The notes beneath the pieces are model-generated. The model saw nothing but the letters and a program-made list of their open reading frames with translations, had not been told where the DNA came from and ran no database searches. A DNA stretch of 64,000 nt, from assembly GCF_044005705.1 (NCBI RefSeq), contig NZ_JBIPKE010000018.1:124001-188000 (forward strand). The letters run 5' to 3'. This stretch comes from Marinoscillum luteum. Its GTDB lineage: Bacteria > Bacteroidota > Bacteroidia > Cytophagales > Cyclobacteriaceae. Shown in pieces: positions 7,822 through 16,832 of this stretch; within the stretch, counting starts at the first letter, position 1, and every line of letters begins with the position of its first letter. The position numbers and the translations under genes were made by a program.

Positions 7822-10155
7822 TTGATTCAATTTAGATATTTTTCGGGGCTGGTTTTACTGTGCTGTATGCTTGGGTTAAGGGCACAGTCGGTAGACAACG
7901 GCATACTTGATCTCCGACAAGTTGGGGATGATTTTTCAGAAGTTGAACTGGACGGAGACTGGTTTTTTTACTGGAATGAGTTGGTCTCGCCAGACAGTAC
8001 CGATTTCTCCAAAGCCGGATTGGCGAGATTCCCAGGCCTGTGGAACCACATGGAGGAAACGGGATATTCTCCAGAGGGGTATGCAACCTACCAACTAAAG
8101 GTTCTGATCAATCCTGATCGGAAGTACGCCATCTATACTCCGGCGGTCTACAGTGCCTACCACTTTTATATCAACGATGAGCTGATCACCAGCAATGGCG
8201 TGGTAGGTGATAGTGAAGACAACTCATCGCCGCACTGGATCCAGCTGGTGGAGCCCATAGAGCGTGGTATTCTCAAAGATACCAACGTATTCACCCTTCA
8301 GATTTCAAATTTCCGGCATTCCAGGGGTGGGCCTATCGATAGTATTGTGTTCGGAAAAAAATCGGCTTTACTATCTTATCGAAATTACCTTTTTACCATA
8401 GATGCGCTCCTTACCGGTGCGTTGATCATGGGTGGGTTGTTTTTTCTAGGTCTGTTTCTTTTCGGTCGAAACCACAAGAGCATATTGTATTTCTCTCTTT
8501 TTTGTATGGCTTTCAGCTATTACATTTTTGGCAGTGGCAATTACATCATGCACTGGTTATTTCCTGATATTCCCTGGATTGTTACCATCAAGCTGGAGTA
8601 TGCCACTTTGTATCTGGTGTGCATACTGTTTACAAAGTATACCTACCATACCTATCCTCTGGATGCACCCCGGCTGGGTGATAAGATCATTATAGGTGTT
8701 TGCCTATTATTCCTGGCCATTGCTATTCTTCTGCCGCCAGCTCTGTTTACCCGCTTCAATCAGTACTTTCTAATCTTCATTTTTGGTGGTATTGCACTCG
8801 GCTTTTATATCTACCTCACTGCATTGCTCAATAAGCGCATTGGTGCAGTTTATGCGTTCATTAGTGCTAGTATGATTTTGGTGGTTTTAACCCTGAAAAA
8901 TCTGCACCAGTTTGAAATTGTAGATCTACCACTATTCGTATTGCCAGCCGGCTATATGTTTTTTTTCTTTTTACAATCCGTCACTACGTCACAGCAGGTG
9001 GCTTTGTCATGGCGCAGGGCCAAGGAAAACGCCGAGGCCTCACTTCAGGTGAAGTCAGATTTTTTGTCTACCATGTCTCATGAGATCCGCACTCCTATGA
9101 ATGCGGTTATCGGCCTCACACATCACTTACTGGATAGCCACCCGAGAAACGATCAAAAGAATACATTGGACATCCTTAAGTTTTCATCGGAGAACCTACT
9201 GCGATTGATAAATGACGTTCTGGACTATAGCAAGTTGGAATCCGGTAATTTGGTGCTGGAAGAATCGCTCCTTGACCTGAAAAGTTTGGGAAACAACCTG
9301 GTGGATGGCTTTGCCACCATAGCGGAGGAGAAAAAGAGTAAAGTGGTTTTCAAGTATGATCCGGAACTTCCCACCATGTTTCTGGGGGATGGAGGGCGTT
9401 TGACCCAGGTGCTTTCCAATCTGATCAACAACGCCATCAAGTTTACCACAGAAGGGAAAGTGACTTTGAGTATGACCCAGGAGCAAAGACAACCGGAAGG
9501 CATTTTCATCAGGTTTGCTGTGGAGGATACCGGGATTGGCATTTCCAATCATGATAAGGGAAAGATTTTTGAAAAGTTCAATCAGGCCAATACATCAATC
9601 ACCCGTAAATATGGTGGCACAGGTCTGGGGCTGGCCATTACCAAGAAAATACTGGAGTTGCAAAATGTTAAGATTCAGCTCATCAGTGAGCTGGGCAAGG
9701 GCTCTACCTTCTATTTCACACAGTACTTCAAAATAGCGAAGGGCTTCAGAAAACAGATGGTGCGCCCGAGTGTCCTTGTGGATCCCCTCAAGGATAAGCG
9801 GGTGTTGCTCGTGGAGGATAATTCTGTGAATGTGATGGTGGCCAAACGGTTTCTGGAAAAGTGGCACTGTGCCATTGATATCGCTGAAAATGGTCTGGAG
9901 GCCCTCAAGCAGTTTGAGGAGGATAAGTATGATCTCATCTTGATGGATTTGCAGATGCCAGAGATGGATGGCTATGAAGCCACTCGCCAACTCAGGGCAA
10001 GGGGGGCCGTACTGCCTATTATAGCGCTCACTGCCGCAGCCCTCAGCGATGTGGAGAAGAATATTCTGGAGGCTGGTCTGGATGATTTCGTAGTGAAACC
10101 ATTTCATCCCGACCACCTCTATCAGAAGCTGATCAAGTATATGGTGGAGAAGTAA
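7822..10155 (+). CDS. 7TMR-DISM hybrid sensor histidine kinase with receiver domain
   Basis: 777-residue inner-membrane sensor. Signal peptide to about residue 22 (FSGLVLLCCMLGLRAQ); extracytoplasmic 7TMR-DISM-type beta-sandwich at about 25-180; seven hydrophobic helices at about 185-390; HisKA domain with the phospho-acceptor in STMSHEIRTPMN (His420); HATPase with DTGIGI and GGTGLGL near 575-600; receiver domain at 655-775 with phospho-acceptor Asp709 in LILMDLQMPEMDG. No ATG precedes the signal peptide; TTG at 7822 is chosen because the next ATG (7867) would cut the hydrophobic core. No DNA-binding output domain, so it probably passes phosphate to a separate regulator. Ligand unknown; DISM sensory domains are thought to bind carbohydrates or other small molecules. 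Confidence 0.88.
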   Translation: MIQFRYFSGLVLLCCMLGLRAQSVDNGILDLRQVGDDFSEVELDGDWFFYWNELVSPDSTDFSKAGLARFPGLWNHMEETGYSPEGYATYQLKVLINPDRKYAIYTPAVYSAYHFYINDELITSNGVVGDSEDNSSPHWIQLVEPIERGILKDTNVFTLQISNFRHSRGGPIDSIVFGKKSALLSYRNYLFTIDALLTGALIMGGLFFLGLFLFGRNHKSILYFSLFCMAFSYYIFGSGNYIMHWLFPDIPWIVTIKLEYATLYLVCILFTKYTYHTYPLDAPRLGDKIIIGVCLLFLAIAILLPPALFTRFNQYFLIFIFGGIALGFYIYLTALLNKRIGAVYAFISASMILVVLTLKNLHQFEIVDLPLFVLPAGYMFFFFLQSVTTSQQVALSWRRAKENAEASLQVKSDFLSTMSHEIRTPMNAVIGLTHHLLDSHPRNDQKNTLDILKFSSENLLRLINDVLDYSKLESGNLVLEESLLDLKSLGNNLVDGFATIAEEKKSKVVFKYDPELPTMFLGDGGRLTQVLSNLINNAIKFTTEGKVTLSMTQEQRQPEGIFIRFAVEDTGIGISNHDKGKIFEKFNQANTSITRKYGGTGLGLAITKKILELQNVKIQLISELGKGSTFYFTQYFKIAKGFRKQMVRPSVLVDPLKDKRVLLVEDNSVNVMVAKRFLEKWHCAIDIAENGLEALKQFEEDKYDLILMDLQMPEMDGYEATRQLRARGAVLPIIALTAAALSDVEKNILEAGLDDFVVKPFHPDHLYQKLIKYMVEK

Positions 10156-10174
10156 AGACCACCTCTCAGCGAAC

Positions 10175-11458
10175 TTAAGGCCTTTTGATCATATCAAACC
10201 CTGTGTACTGTCGGAGTACTTCAGGAATGCGGATGCCCTCTTCCGTCTGATTGTTTTCCAGTAATGCTGCCAGAATCCTGGGTACCGCAAGGGCTGACCC
10301 ATTCAGTGTGTGAGCAAGCACTTTTTTGCCATCCTTGTCCTTGAATCTAAGCTTGAGCCTGTTGGCCTGGTAAGTTTCAAAGTTGGAAACAGAACTTACC
10401 TCCAGCCATTTCTCCTGGGCGGCTGAATACACTTCAAAGTCATAGGTGATGGCTGACGTGAAGCCAAGGTCTCCTCCGCACAGTCTGAGAATTCTGTAAG
10501 GCAGCCCCAGGCTTTTTACCAGATGCTCCACATGTGCGACCATGCCGTCCAGTATTTCATAAGATTGATCCGGGTGAGCGATCTGCACAATCTCCACTTT
10601 GTCAAATTGATGCAAACGATTCAGGCCTCTTACGTGAGCACCCCATGAACCAGCCTCTCTTCGGAAGCAGGGCGTATAACCTACATTTTTCACAGGCAGA
10701 CTGCCCGCATCCAGAATCACATCCCGGTAGATGTTGGTAATAGGTACTTCGGCTGTTGGGATCAAATACAGGTTGGTACCAGTGATGCCATACATCTGGC
10801 CCTCTTTATCAGGCAGCTGGCCGGTGCCATATCCAGACTCTTCGTTGATCAGAATAGGAGGCTGCACCTCCATGTAGCCGGCTTGCTGTGCTTCGTCCAG
10901 AAAATAGTTGACCAATGAGCGCACCATGCGTGCTCCCTCTCTCTTGTAAAATGGGAAGCCCGCACCAGTTACTTTGTTGCCAAGGTCAAAGTCTATAATG
11001 TCATACTCCGTGATGAGGTCCCAGTGCGGTTTGGCACCATCATACAGGGCAGGGAGGTTCTTGTCATCCAACTTCACCACTTCATTGTCAGCTTCACTTT
11101 TGCCGGCAGGCACCAGTGGATTGGGTATGTTGGGAATGCTGTAGAGTTTGTCCAGCAGTTGGTTTTCGATGGAGCTGAGTACCTCACTCAGCTGCTTGCT
11201 TTCTTCTTTGAGTTGGCCGGTTTCTGCCTTGGCAGCATCAGCCTCTTCTTTTTTGCCTTCCTTATAAAGCTGTCCGATTTTCTTGGCCAGAAGATTGGAG
11301 TTGGCCAAAATGTCATCAAGGGATTGCTGGGTTTTCTTGCGCTCGTCATCCAGCTGAATGAGCTCATTGAGCTGCTCCTCGGCATTCTGAATGCCCCGTT
11401 TTTTCAGTCCATTGACGAAATTCTCAAAATTTTCCTTTACTGCAGTTACTTGTAACAT
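10175..11458 (-). CDS. serS: Serine--tRNA ligase
   Basis: 427-residue class II aminoacyl-tRNA synthetase charging tRNA-Ser. N-terminal antiparallel coiled coil at about residues 25-105 (heptad-like K/E-rich region that grips the tRNA long arm), then the catalytic core with the TAEVPI serine/ATP motif, motif 2 (CFRREAGSWGAHVRGLNRLH: shown as FRREAGS...HQFDKVE) and motif 3 (ALAVPRILAALLENNQ). Usual length. It is convergent with the histidine kinase gene, 19 bases apart, and divergent from rho. Confidence 0.97.
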   Translation of the reverse strand: MLQVTAVKENFENFVNGLKKRGIQNAEEQLNELIQLDDERKKTQQSLDDILANSNLLAKKIGQLYKEGKKEEADAAKAETGQLKEESKQLSEVLSSIENQLLDKLYSIPNIPNPLVPAGKSEADNEVVKLDDKNLPALYDGAKPHWDLITEYDIIDFDLGNKVTGAGFPFYKREGARMVRSLVNYFLDEAQQAGYMEVQPPILINEESGYGTGQLPDKEGQMYGITGTNLYLIPTAEVPITNIYRDVILDAGSLPVKNVGYTPCFRREAGSWGAHVRGLNRLHQFDKVEIVQIAHPDQSYEILDGMVAHVEHLVKSLGLPYRILRLCGGDLGFTSAITYDFEVYSAAQEKWLEVSSVSNFETYQANRLKLRFKDKDGKKVLAHTLNGSALAVPRILAALLENNQTEEGIRIPEVLRQYTGFDMIKRP

Positions 11459-11480
11459 CGGTGCTTGATTTTTGAAGTGG

Positions 11481-11488
11481 CAAATTTA
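11481..11488 (-). promoter_or_regulatory. Candidate -7 promoter element of serS
   Basis: Plus-strand CAAATTTA reads TAAATTTG on the minus strand, an exact TAnnTTTG match, 23 bases before the serS ATG. Confidence 0.55.
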
Positions 11489-11559
11489 AAAGGCATTGTG
11501 CCAATAAAAGGAAAAGCATCCATTATTTATTAACAGCCCCATCGCCAGAATTATATGCG

Positions 11560-11621
11560 TATATTTGTGAAATATTCACCGTTAGCATATACTTGTGGTG
11601 CAATTCAAGTGGTCTCCACTT
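11560..11621 (+). promoter_or_regulatory. rho: rho promoter and leader hairpin
   Basis: TATATTTG at 11560-11567 fits the TAnnTTTG element and would start a leader of about 130 bases before the rho ATG. Inside the leader is a hairpin AAGTGG-TCT-CCACTT (11607-11621) followed by AATTTTTAT. Rho is known to autoregulate by attenuation in its leader in other bacteria; a similar role here is inference. Confidence 0.45.
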
Positions 11622-11706
11622 AATTTTTATCCATTTCGATATTTATTTCAAAAAAATTCCGCGCGTTTCATGCAGCGGATCCAGTTATTAAACCCACAAC
11701 TTATTT

Positions 11707-13386
11707 ATGTACACTTTAGACGATTTGAGTGTAAGGCTCCTTTCTGAACTAAGAGAGATAGCCGAAAATCTGGGCGTGAAAAACGCCAAAAAAACTGCTA
11801 AAAAAGACCTTATTTACGAAATTCTTGACAAACAGGCCACTTTGCCTGATAGTGAAATCCAAAAGATCAAGAAAGAAGAAAAAAAGCCGGAAAGCAAACC
11901 TGAGAGCAAACCCGAAAGCAAATCTGAAAGCCGGCCTCCAAGACCCGCTAACAAAAAGCGCGAGAATGTAAAGGAAAACAAGCCCACAGAGAAGGCCGAG
12001 GCGAAAAGCCCGGAAGATCTACTGAAATCATTGGACATAGAGATAGAAACTGAGTCATCAGCAGAAGCTCCAGCGGCCAAAGGGGGAGAAGCCAAAGAGC
12101 AAAAGCCAAGAGAAGGAAAATCAGAAGGGCACAATAAGCCCAATAAGCGAAGAGAAAACGAGCGATCTGAGGACCGACCCAAGTCTGAGGACCGTGAGTC
12201 TAAAGAGAGAAAAGAGCCTCGCAACGAGCACAAAGGCAGAAAGGCACAGTTCAACGAAGACATCAAGGAATTTGACGGTGTGATCGAGAATGAAGGCGTA
12301 CTTGAGATCATGCAGGATGGCTATGGCTTCCTGAGGTCAAGTGACTATCATTATCTGGCCAGCCCGGATGATATCTACGTATCGCCATCTCAGATCAAAT
12401 TATTTGGCCTGAAAACCGGAGATACCGTGAAAGGACAGATCAGACCACCAAAAGATGGTGAGAAGTATTTTGCCCTGCTGAGAGTATCCAGTGTCAATGG
12501 AAAAACCACTGAAGAAATCAGGGATAGAATTGCTTTCGAATACCTGACACCTTTGTTTCCAGAGGAAAAACTTAACCTGTGTACCAAGGCAGACAATTAC
12601 TCCACCCGTATTTTGGACCTTTTCGCACCGATAGGAAAAGGACAAAGGGGGATGATCGTGGCTCAGCCAAAAACAGGTAAAACGGTGCTGTTGAAGCAAA
12701 TAGCGAATGCGATTGCAGAAAATCATCCTGAAGTTTACCTGATGATTCTCCTGATCGATGAGCGTCCTGAAGAAGTAACAGACATGGCACGTTCGGTAAA
12801 GGCAGAGGTGATTGCTTCTACTTTTGATGAGCAGGCAGATAAGCATGTAAAAGTATCGAGCATCGTGCTGGAGAAAGCCAAAAGAATGGTGGAATGCGGA
12901 CATGATGTGGTAATCCTGTTGGATTCTATTACCAGACTGGCCCGGGCATACAACACTGTGGTACCATCTTCGGGTAAAATTCTTTCTGGTGGTGTGGATG
13001 CCAACGCATTGCACAAGCCTAAGAGATTCTTCGGAGCGGCCAGAAACGTGGAGAACGGTGGTTCATTGACCATCATCGCTACCGCACTGATCGAAACCGG
13101 ATCGAAAATGGACGAAGTGATCTTTGAGGAATTCAAGGGTACTGGTAACATGGAACTCCAGTTGGATAGAAAACTTTCCAACAAGCGGGTATACCCTGCC
13201 ATCGACGTACCGGCATCTGGTACCAGACGTGAGGATCTCCTCATGGATGCGGAAGAGCTTAAGCGTGTATGGATCCTTCGTAAGTTCATGTCTGACATGA
13301 ATAGCAACGAAGCAATGGAATTCCTACTCAGCAAGATGAAAGGAACCAGAAACAACGACGAGTTTCTGATTTCCATGAATGGCTAA
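11707..13386 (+). CDS. rho: Transcription termination factor Rho with charged N-terminal extension
   Basis: Hexameric RNA-dependent ATPase that ends transcription. 559 residues against about 420 in E. coli. The extra length is a lysine/glutamate/serine/proline-rich segment between the N-terminal helical Rho_N region (residues 1-50) and the RNA-binding cold-shock-like domain (about 195-270). It includes tandem PESK units near residues 60-78. The ATPase domain holds the Walker A motif (AQPKTGKT near 320), Walker B (VVILLDSITRLARAYN near 400) and the R-loop. Such inserts are common in Bacteroidota and Actinobacteria Rho, where they add RNA affinity. Flanked by its own promoter and a strong terminator, so monocistronic. 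Confidence 0.97.
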   Translation: MYTLDDLSVRLLSELREIAENLGVKNAKKTAKKDLIYEILDKQATLPDSEIQKIKKEEKKPESKPESKPESKSESRPPRPANKKRENVKENKPTEKAEAKSPEDLLKSLDIEIETESSAEAPAAKGGEAKEQKPREGKSEGHNKPNKRRENERSEDRPKSEDRESKERKEPRNEHKGRKAQFNEDIKEFDGVIENEGVLEIMQDGYGFLRSSDYHYLASPDDIYVSPSQIKLFGLKTGDTVKGQIRPPKDGEKYFALLRVSSVNGKTTEEIRDRIAFEYLTPLFPEEKLNLCTKADNYSTRILDLFAPIGKGQRGMIVAQPKTGKTVLLKQIANAIAENHPEVYLMILLIDERPEEVTDMARSVKAEVIASTFDEQADKHVKVSSIVLEKAKRMVECGHDVVILLDSITRLARAYNTVVPSSGKILSGGVDANALHKPKRFFGAARNVENGGSLTIIATALIETGSKMDEVIFEEFKGTGNMELQLDRKLSNKRVYPAIDVPASGTRREDLLMDAEELKRVWILRKFMSDMNSNEAMEFLLSKMKGTRNNDEFLISMNG

Positions 13387-13413
13387 TCGGCCCTTCGTAT
13401 TTTGAAAAAAACT

Positions 13414-13444
13414 AGCCAAAGGATTTCCTCCTTTGGCTTTTTTC
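13414..13444 (+). terminator. Intrinsic terminator of rho
   Basis: Perfect 10-base stem AGCCAAAGGA / TCCTTTGGCT (13414-13423 and 13429-13438), 5-base loop, then a T-rich run. It begins 28 bases after the rho stop codon. Confidence 0.9.
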
Positions 13445-13555
13445 TTGCCCTTTAAAGTGTTCAATGACCGATTACATAAAATGCCGCTCATCAAATAGTG
13501 TTCGCGGGTACTTGGCTTGTTTCGTATCTATAAACAACCAAACCTTTGCAACATC

Positions 13556-14662
13556 ATGAATAAGCTAATCAATCAACAATTACTTTTCTTGAGTTTGTCA
13601 TTGCTGCTGGTGGGAGGAGCTGCAGCTCAGCTGACTACACCCAGGCCCAGCCCTGCGGCAGAGCTTAATCAAACCATCGCGCTTACTACCATCACTGTGA
13701 ACTATTCGCGACCATCAGTGATCAGGGGAAACAACGACCGTACAGGTCAGATATGGGGCTCACAGGTGCCCTGGGGACTTGCTCCCAATGCTTTCGGCAA
13801 CCAGAAGCCTATGCCCTGGCGGGCCGGAGCCAATGAAAATACGACTATTTCGTTCTCCACACCAGTGCTCATAGAGGGAGAGCAGCTTGGGGCTGGTACC
13901 TACGGGCTGCACATGATCCCGGAAGAAAGCGGAACAGTGACCATCATCTTTTCGAAAAACACATCCTCGTGGGGAAGTTTCTGGTATGAGCAGGCAGAAG
14001 ATGCGCTGAGAGTGAAGGTTCAGATGAAGGATGCACCATTCACCAATGTTTTGACCTATCAATTTACAGAGGTAGGACTCACCTCCGGCACGTTGGCGCT
14101 GATGTGGGAAAAGAAGCAGATTCCCATCAAACTTGCAGTGAGTCAGGAGACCATTTTGGCCAAATTCAGAGATGATCTGAGGGGAGTGCAGGGATTTGGC
14201 TGGCAAGGGCCACTTTCTGCAGCAAATTATTGTCTTCAGAACAACATTAACCATGAAGAGGCCGTTAAATGGGCTGATCAGGCAATCGCCGCAAACAGAA
14301 CCGGGCAAACACTCGGAATGAAAGCAGCCTTACTTTTTCAGAAGGGAGATATCGAAGCAGGTGTAAAGACTGCTGATGAGGCTAAGGAGATTGCCACAAT
14401 GAATGAATTGAACACCCTGGGTTATCAGCTGGCTGGCGCCAATCAGTACGAGAAAGCCGAGGAGTTTTTTAAACTAAATATTAAAAGAAATCCAAAAGTG
14501 GCCAATGGCTACGATAGTCTGGGTGAGTGCTATGTGGCGATGGGAAAGAATGACGAGGCTATAAAATTATTTAAAAAATCACTTTCAATGGATCCTCCAC
14601 CTAACGTGAAGTTGAATTCCATTGCCAATCTCAAGAGGTTGGGAGTCGATTACTCCGAGTGA
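13556..14662 (+). CDS. DUF2911 domain protein with C-terminal TPR repeats
   Basis: 368-residue secreted protein. I use the ATG at 13556 rather than the alternative at 13517, because it gives a clean signal peptide (NKLINQQLLFLSLSLLLVGGAAA, cleaved after AAA-Q near residue 25). DUF2911 domain at about 25-185 (TITVNYSRPSVIRG; PWRAGANENTTISFS near 85; GTYGLHMIP near 115), followed by helical tetratricopeptide-like repeats at about 200-365. DUF2911 proteins are periplasmic or surface proteins of Bacteroidota with no known function. Alone between rho and a convergent operon. A terminator follows. Confidence 0.85.
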   Translation: MNKLINQQLLFLSLSLLLVGGAAAQLTTPRPSPAAELNQTIALTTITVNYSRPSVIRGNNDRTGQIWGSQVPWGLAPNAFGNQKPMPWRAGANENTTISFSTPVLIEGEQLGAGTYGLHMIPEESGTVTIIFSKNTSSWGSFWYEQAEDALRVKVQMKDAPFTNVLTYQFTEVGLTSGTLALMWEKKQIPIKLAVSQETILAKFRDDLRGVQGFGWQGPLSAANYCLQNNINHEEAVKWADQAIAANRTGQTLGMKAALLFQKGDIEAGVKTADEAKEIATMNELNTLGYQLAGANQYEKAEEFFKLNIKRNPKVANGYDSLGECYVAMGKNDEAIKLFKKSLSMDPPPNVKLNSIANLKRLGVDYSE

Positions 14663-14690
14663 TTTAAGAGTTTGAATTAGGTTGAAAAGG

Positions 14691-14716
14691 CCTTGGGATT
14701 TTCCCAAGGTTTTTTT
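14691..14716 (+). terminator. Intrinsic terminator of the DUF2911 gene
   Basis: Stem CCTTGGGA / TCCCAAGG (14691-14698 and 14702-14709), 3-base loop, then seven T. Its T-run overlaps the stop codon of the convergent rfbD-like gene. Confidence 0.88.
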
Positions 14717-15563
14717 ATGCCCTGTCCAAACACGCCTTGAGGCTCTCCCGCCAGTAGGGGATTTCTATTTCAAAGGTTTCCCTGAACCTGCTTTTGTCCA
14801 TTACACTGTAATGAGGCCTTTTGGCCGGAGTGGGATACTTCTCTGTTGGGATCGGATTCACCCGGGTGTTTACCTTTCGGTACTCAAAAATGGCTTTGGT
14901 AAAATCGTACCAGGAAGCTACCCCTTCATTGCTGTAGTGGTAGAGCCCGTAGGAGGTCGATTTTGCGGAGATGATCAGGAGAATGGCCCGGGCCAGGTCT
15001 CTGGCATAGGTGGGTGTGCCAATCTGATCAGCTATGACATTCAGCTCATCCCTGGTCTGGGAAAGCCTGAGCATGGTTTTCACAAAGTTCTCACCGTGGG
15101 TGGAGTAGAGCCATGAAGTCCTGAAGATAAAGTGCTTCTTCAGCGTATTTTGTATGGCGCGCTCACCTTTGAGTTTGGATACACCGTAGTAATTGACCGG
15201 GTCGGTCAGGTGGGATTCCTTCAGTGGTACGGAAGCCCCTCCGTTGAAGACAAAATCTGTGGAGATATGGATGAGCGTGACATCATATGGCTTACAGGCC
15301 TTCGCCAGGTTCAGGCTGCCGGTGAGGTTAATTTTGTCAGAAGCCTCGCGCTCTGTTTCGGCTTTGTCCACGGCGGTATATGCCGCACAGTTAATGCAAT
15401 AGTCGTATTTGTTTTGTTTGAACAGGTCGCTCACGAGGCTCGCATTGGTAATATCTAACTCCGGGTAATCTGTAAAATCAAATTGGAGTTCGGGGAATTC
15501 GCTCACGAGATCCTGAATCTCTGACCCTAACTGACCTCCGGAACCTGTGACAAGAATTTTCAT
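14715..15563 (-). CDS. rfbD: SDR sugar-nucleotide reductase, RfbD-like (dTDP-4-dehydrorhamnose reductase family)
   Basis: 282-residue NAD(P)-dependent short-chain reductase. Nucleotide-binding motif VTGSGGQLGSEI at residues 5-16; catalytic YGVSKLKGE (Tyr-x3-Lys) near residue 125; substrate region ISTDFVFNG near 98. In the dTDP-rhamnose pathway RfbD makes the final reduction. No rfbA, rfbB or rfbC is nearby, so the sugar-nucleotide substrate is uncertain; many Bacteroidota keep a lone rfbD-like gene. The start overlaps the stop of the upstream saccharopine-dehydrogenase-like gene by four bases (15560-15563). Confidence 0.85.
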   Translation of the reverse strand: MKILVTGSGGQLGSEIQDLVSEFPELQFDFTDYPELDITNASLVSDLFKQNKYDYCINCAAYTAVDKAETEREASDKINLTGSLNLAKACKPYDVTLIHISTDFVFNGGASVPLKESHLTDPVNYYGVSKLKGERAIQNTLKKHFIFRTSWLYSTHGENFVKTMLRLSQTRDELNVIADQIGTPTYARDLARAILLIISAKSTSYGLYHYSNEGVASWYDFTKAIFEYRKVNTRVNPIPTEKYPTPAKRPHYSVMDKSRFRETFEIEIPYWRESLKACLDRA

Positions 15564-16780
15564 TTCAGTTCGCCGTTTACATAGTCTCTCAGATACTCAT
15601 AGACCGGGGTAAGATCTCCACCCGCCGTGATGGTAGCACGTTTGATTACTTCTCTGCTGTCATCACTCAGGAGCTCAGGAAGTACGTTATTGAGCAACTC
15701 ATTTCCGAAGCTTTCCGACGCATCTCTGGGAAGCTCGCAGGGCAGGTTGTCTACGGCCATTACTGTGATATTACCCTCATCGGTAAAAGCACTTTCCACT
15801 TCATTATCACTTGGGTTGTAGTCGTACACCGGGTCTTCAATGGTACTTGGTTTCTTGGTGGAAGGGATAGAGCCCTCAATGTCGCAAGTGATGTCAGCCA
15901 CAATGTTGATTTTAAAATCATTTTTCAGGATGTCTTCGCGTTTGAAAAGCACGGGTGAGTTGGGATCCCAGAAGGCTGCAGCGATCAATAGGTCGGTCAC
16001 TTTAGCGTATTTCAGGAAGTCCGCATCATATAGCTCCGGGTTGTCATAAAACTCGTGTCTGCTAAATTCTCCCCCATCCTTCCGGACGTGGTAGTCCCGG
16101 GTATTGAGCTGGGTGAAGACCGGGTAATCAAACTGCTCCTCGATGAAAGCCGCCGGGGTGACCTTGCGAATGTTCATCCCATGCAGCACTTCCATGGCTC
16201 CTTTGGCCACTCTGCCACCACCTGTCAGGGCGATTTTGATGGCAGGTAATTTCACTTTTTCATACTCGGTCTTGAGATCCTCCAGATCAAAACACTCCGA
16301 AGCACGTCTGATATCGAAAAGGTTGTACCGCTTGCCAAACGTCCAGATGCCATTGTAGGCACCCACAATACCCGCCCATCTGCCAAATGCAATGATCCGC
16401 TTGCCGGTTTCGTCTGTGAGGGTTTCATAGTCGATCAAGCGGATTTTTTTGGAGATAACCTCCCTGATCAGCGGCTGATTGTAGGGCTGCTTTTTGATGG
16501 TGTGAGAAAAGAAGAAATAGGTTTTATTGGCAATGAGGTTGGGAATGGGCACCTCTTTGACACCTAGCAAAATATCACAATCATCCACAGTATCCACCAC
16601 GTGAATGCCTTCGTTGAGGTAGTCCTGGTCTGTAAAACATCGGATGTCTGAGGTCTGGGCCACCAGGTCCACTTCAGGAAATCTTTCCATTACCTGTCTG
16701 GCCTGATAAGGAGTGAGTGCCACACGCTTGTCTTTTGGAACCTTCCCCTCTTTGATCAGTGCTATTTTGATTTTTCCCAT
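15560..16780 (-). CDS. NAD(P)-dependent oxidoreductase, saccharopine dehydrogenase (lysine-forming)-like
   Basis: 406-residue cytosolic dehydrogenase of the alanine dehydrogenase/PNT superfamily. N-terminal domain with KEGKVPKDKRVALTP (residues 10-24) and the YFFFSHTIKKQPYN segment near 88 that marks the LYS1-type saccharopine dehydrogenase group. Rossmann segment IKIALTGGGRVAKGAMEVL near 182. C-terminal part with MAVDNLPCELPRDAS near 340, also typical of that group. The usual LYS1 protein is about 370 residues. Whether it works on saccharopine, as fungi do, or on another amino acid is not decidable here. Overlaps the rfbD-like gene downstream. Confidence 0.8.
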   Translation of the reverse strand: MGKIKIALIKEGKVPKDKRVALTPYQARQVMERFPEVDLVAQTSDIRCFTDQDYLNEGIHVVDTVDDCDILLGVKEVPIPNLIANKTYFFFSHTIKKQPYNQPLIREVISKKIRLIDYETLTDETGKRIIAFGRWAGIVGAYNGIWTFGKRYNLFDIRRASECFDLEDLKTEYEKVKLPAIKIALTGGGRVAKGAMEVLHGMNIRKVTPAAFIEEQFDYPVFTQLNTRDYHVRKDGGEFSRHEFYDNPELYDADFLKYAKVTDLLIAAAFWDPNSPVLFKREDILKNDFKINIVADITCDIEGSIPSTKKPSTIEDPVYDYNPSDNEVESAFTDEGNITVMAVDNLPCELPRDASESFGNELLNNVLPELLSDDSREVIKRATITAGGDLTPVYEYLRDYVNGELK

Positions 16781-16805
16781 TTTTTTGGTGTTAACTTGAT
16801 GGGCG

Positions 16806-16813
16806 CAAATTTA
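16806..16813 (-). promoter_or_regulatory. Candidate -7 promoter element of the dehydrogenase/rfbD operon
   Basis: Plus-strand CAAATTTA is TAAATTTG on the minus strand, an exact consensus match 26 bases before the ATG at 16780. The same octamer precedes serS. Confidence 0.5.
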
Positions 16814-16832
16814 AACTTTTTGACGAGGTAAA

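Noticed and set aside
11890..11940. Tandem DNA repeats in rho that might suggest a CRISPR or VNTR
   Set aside because: They encode PESK units in frame inside a disordered protein segment; no spacers.
12735..13376. 213-residue minus-strand open frame inside rho, with others at 11814-12311 and 12400-13014
   Set aside because: Serine/leucine-rich antisense shadows of a highly conserved gene, without known motifs or start context.
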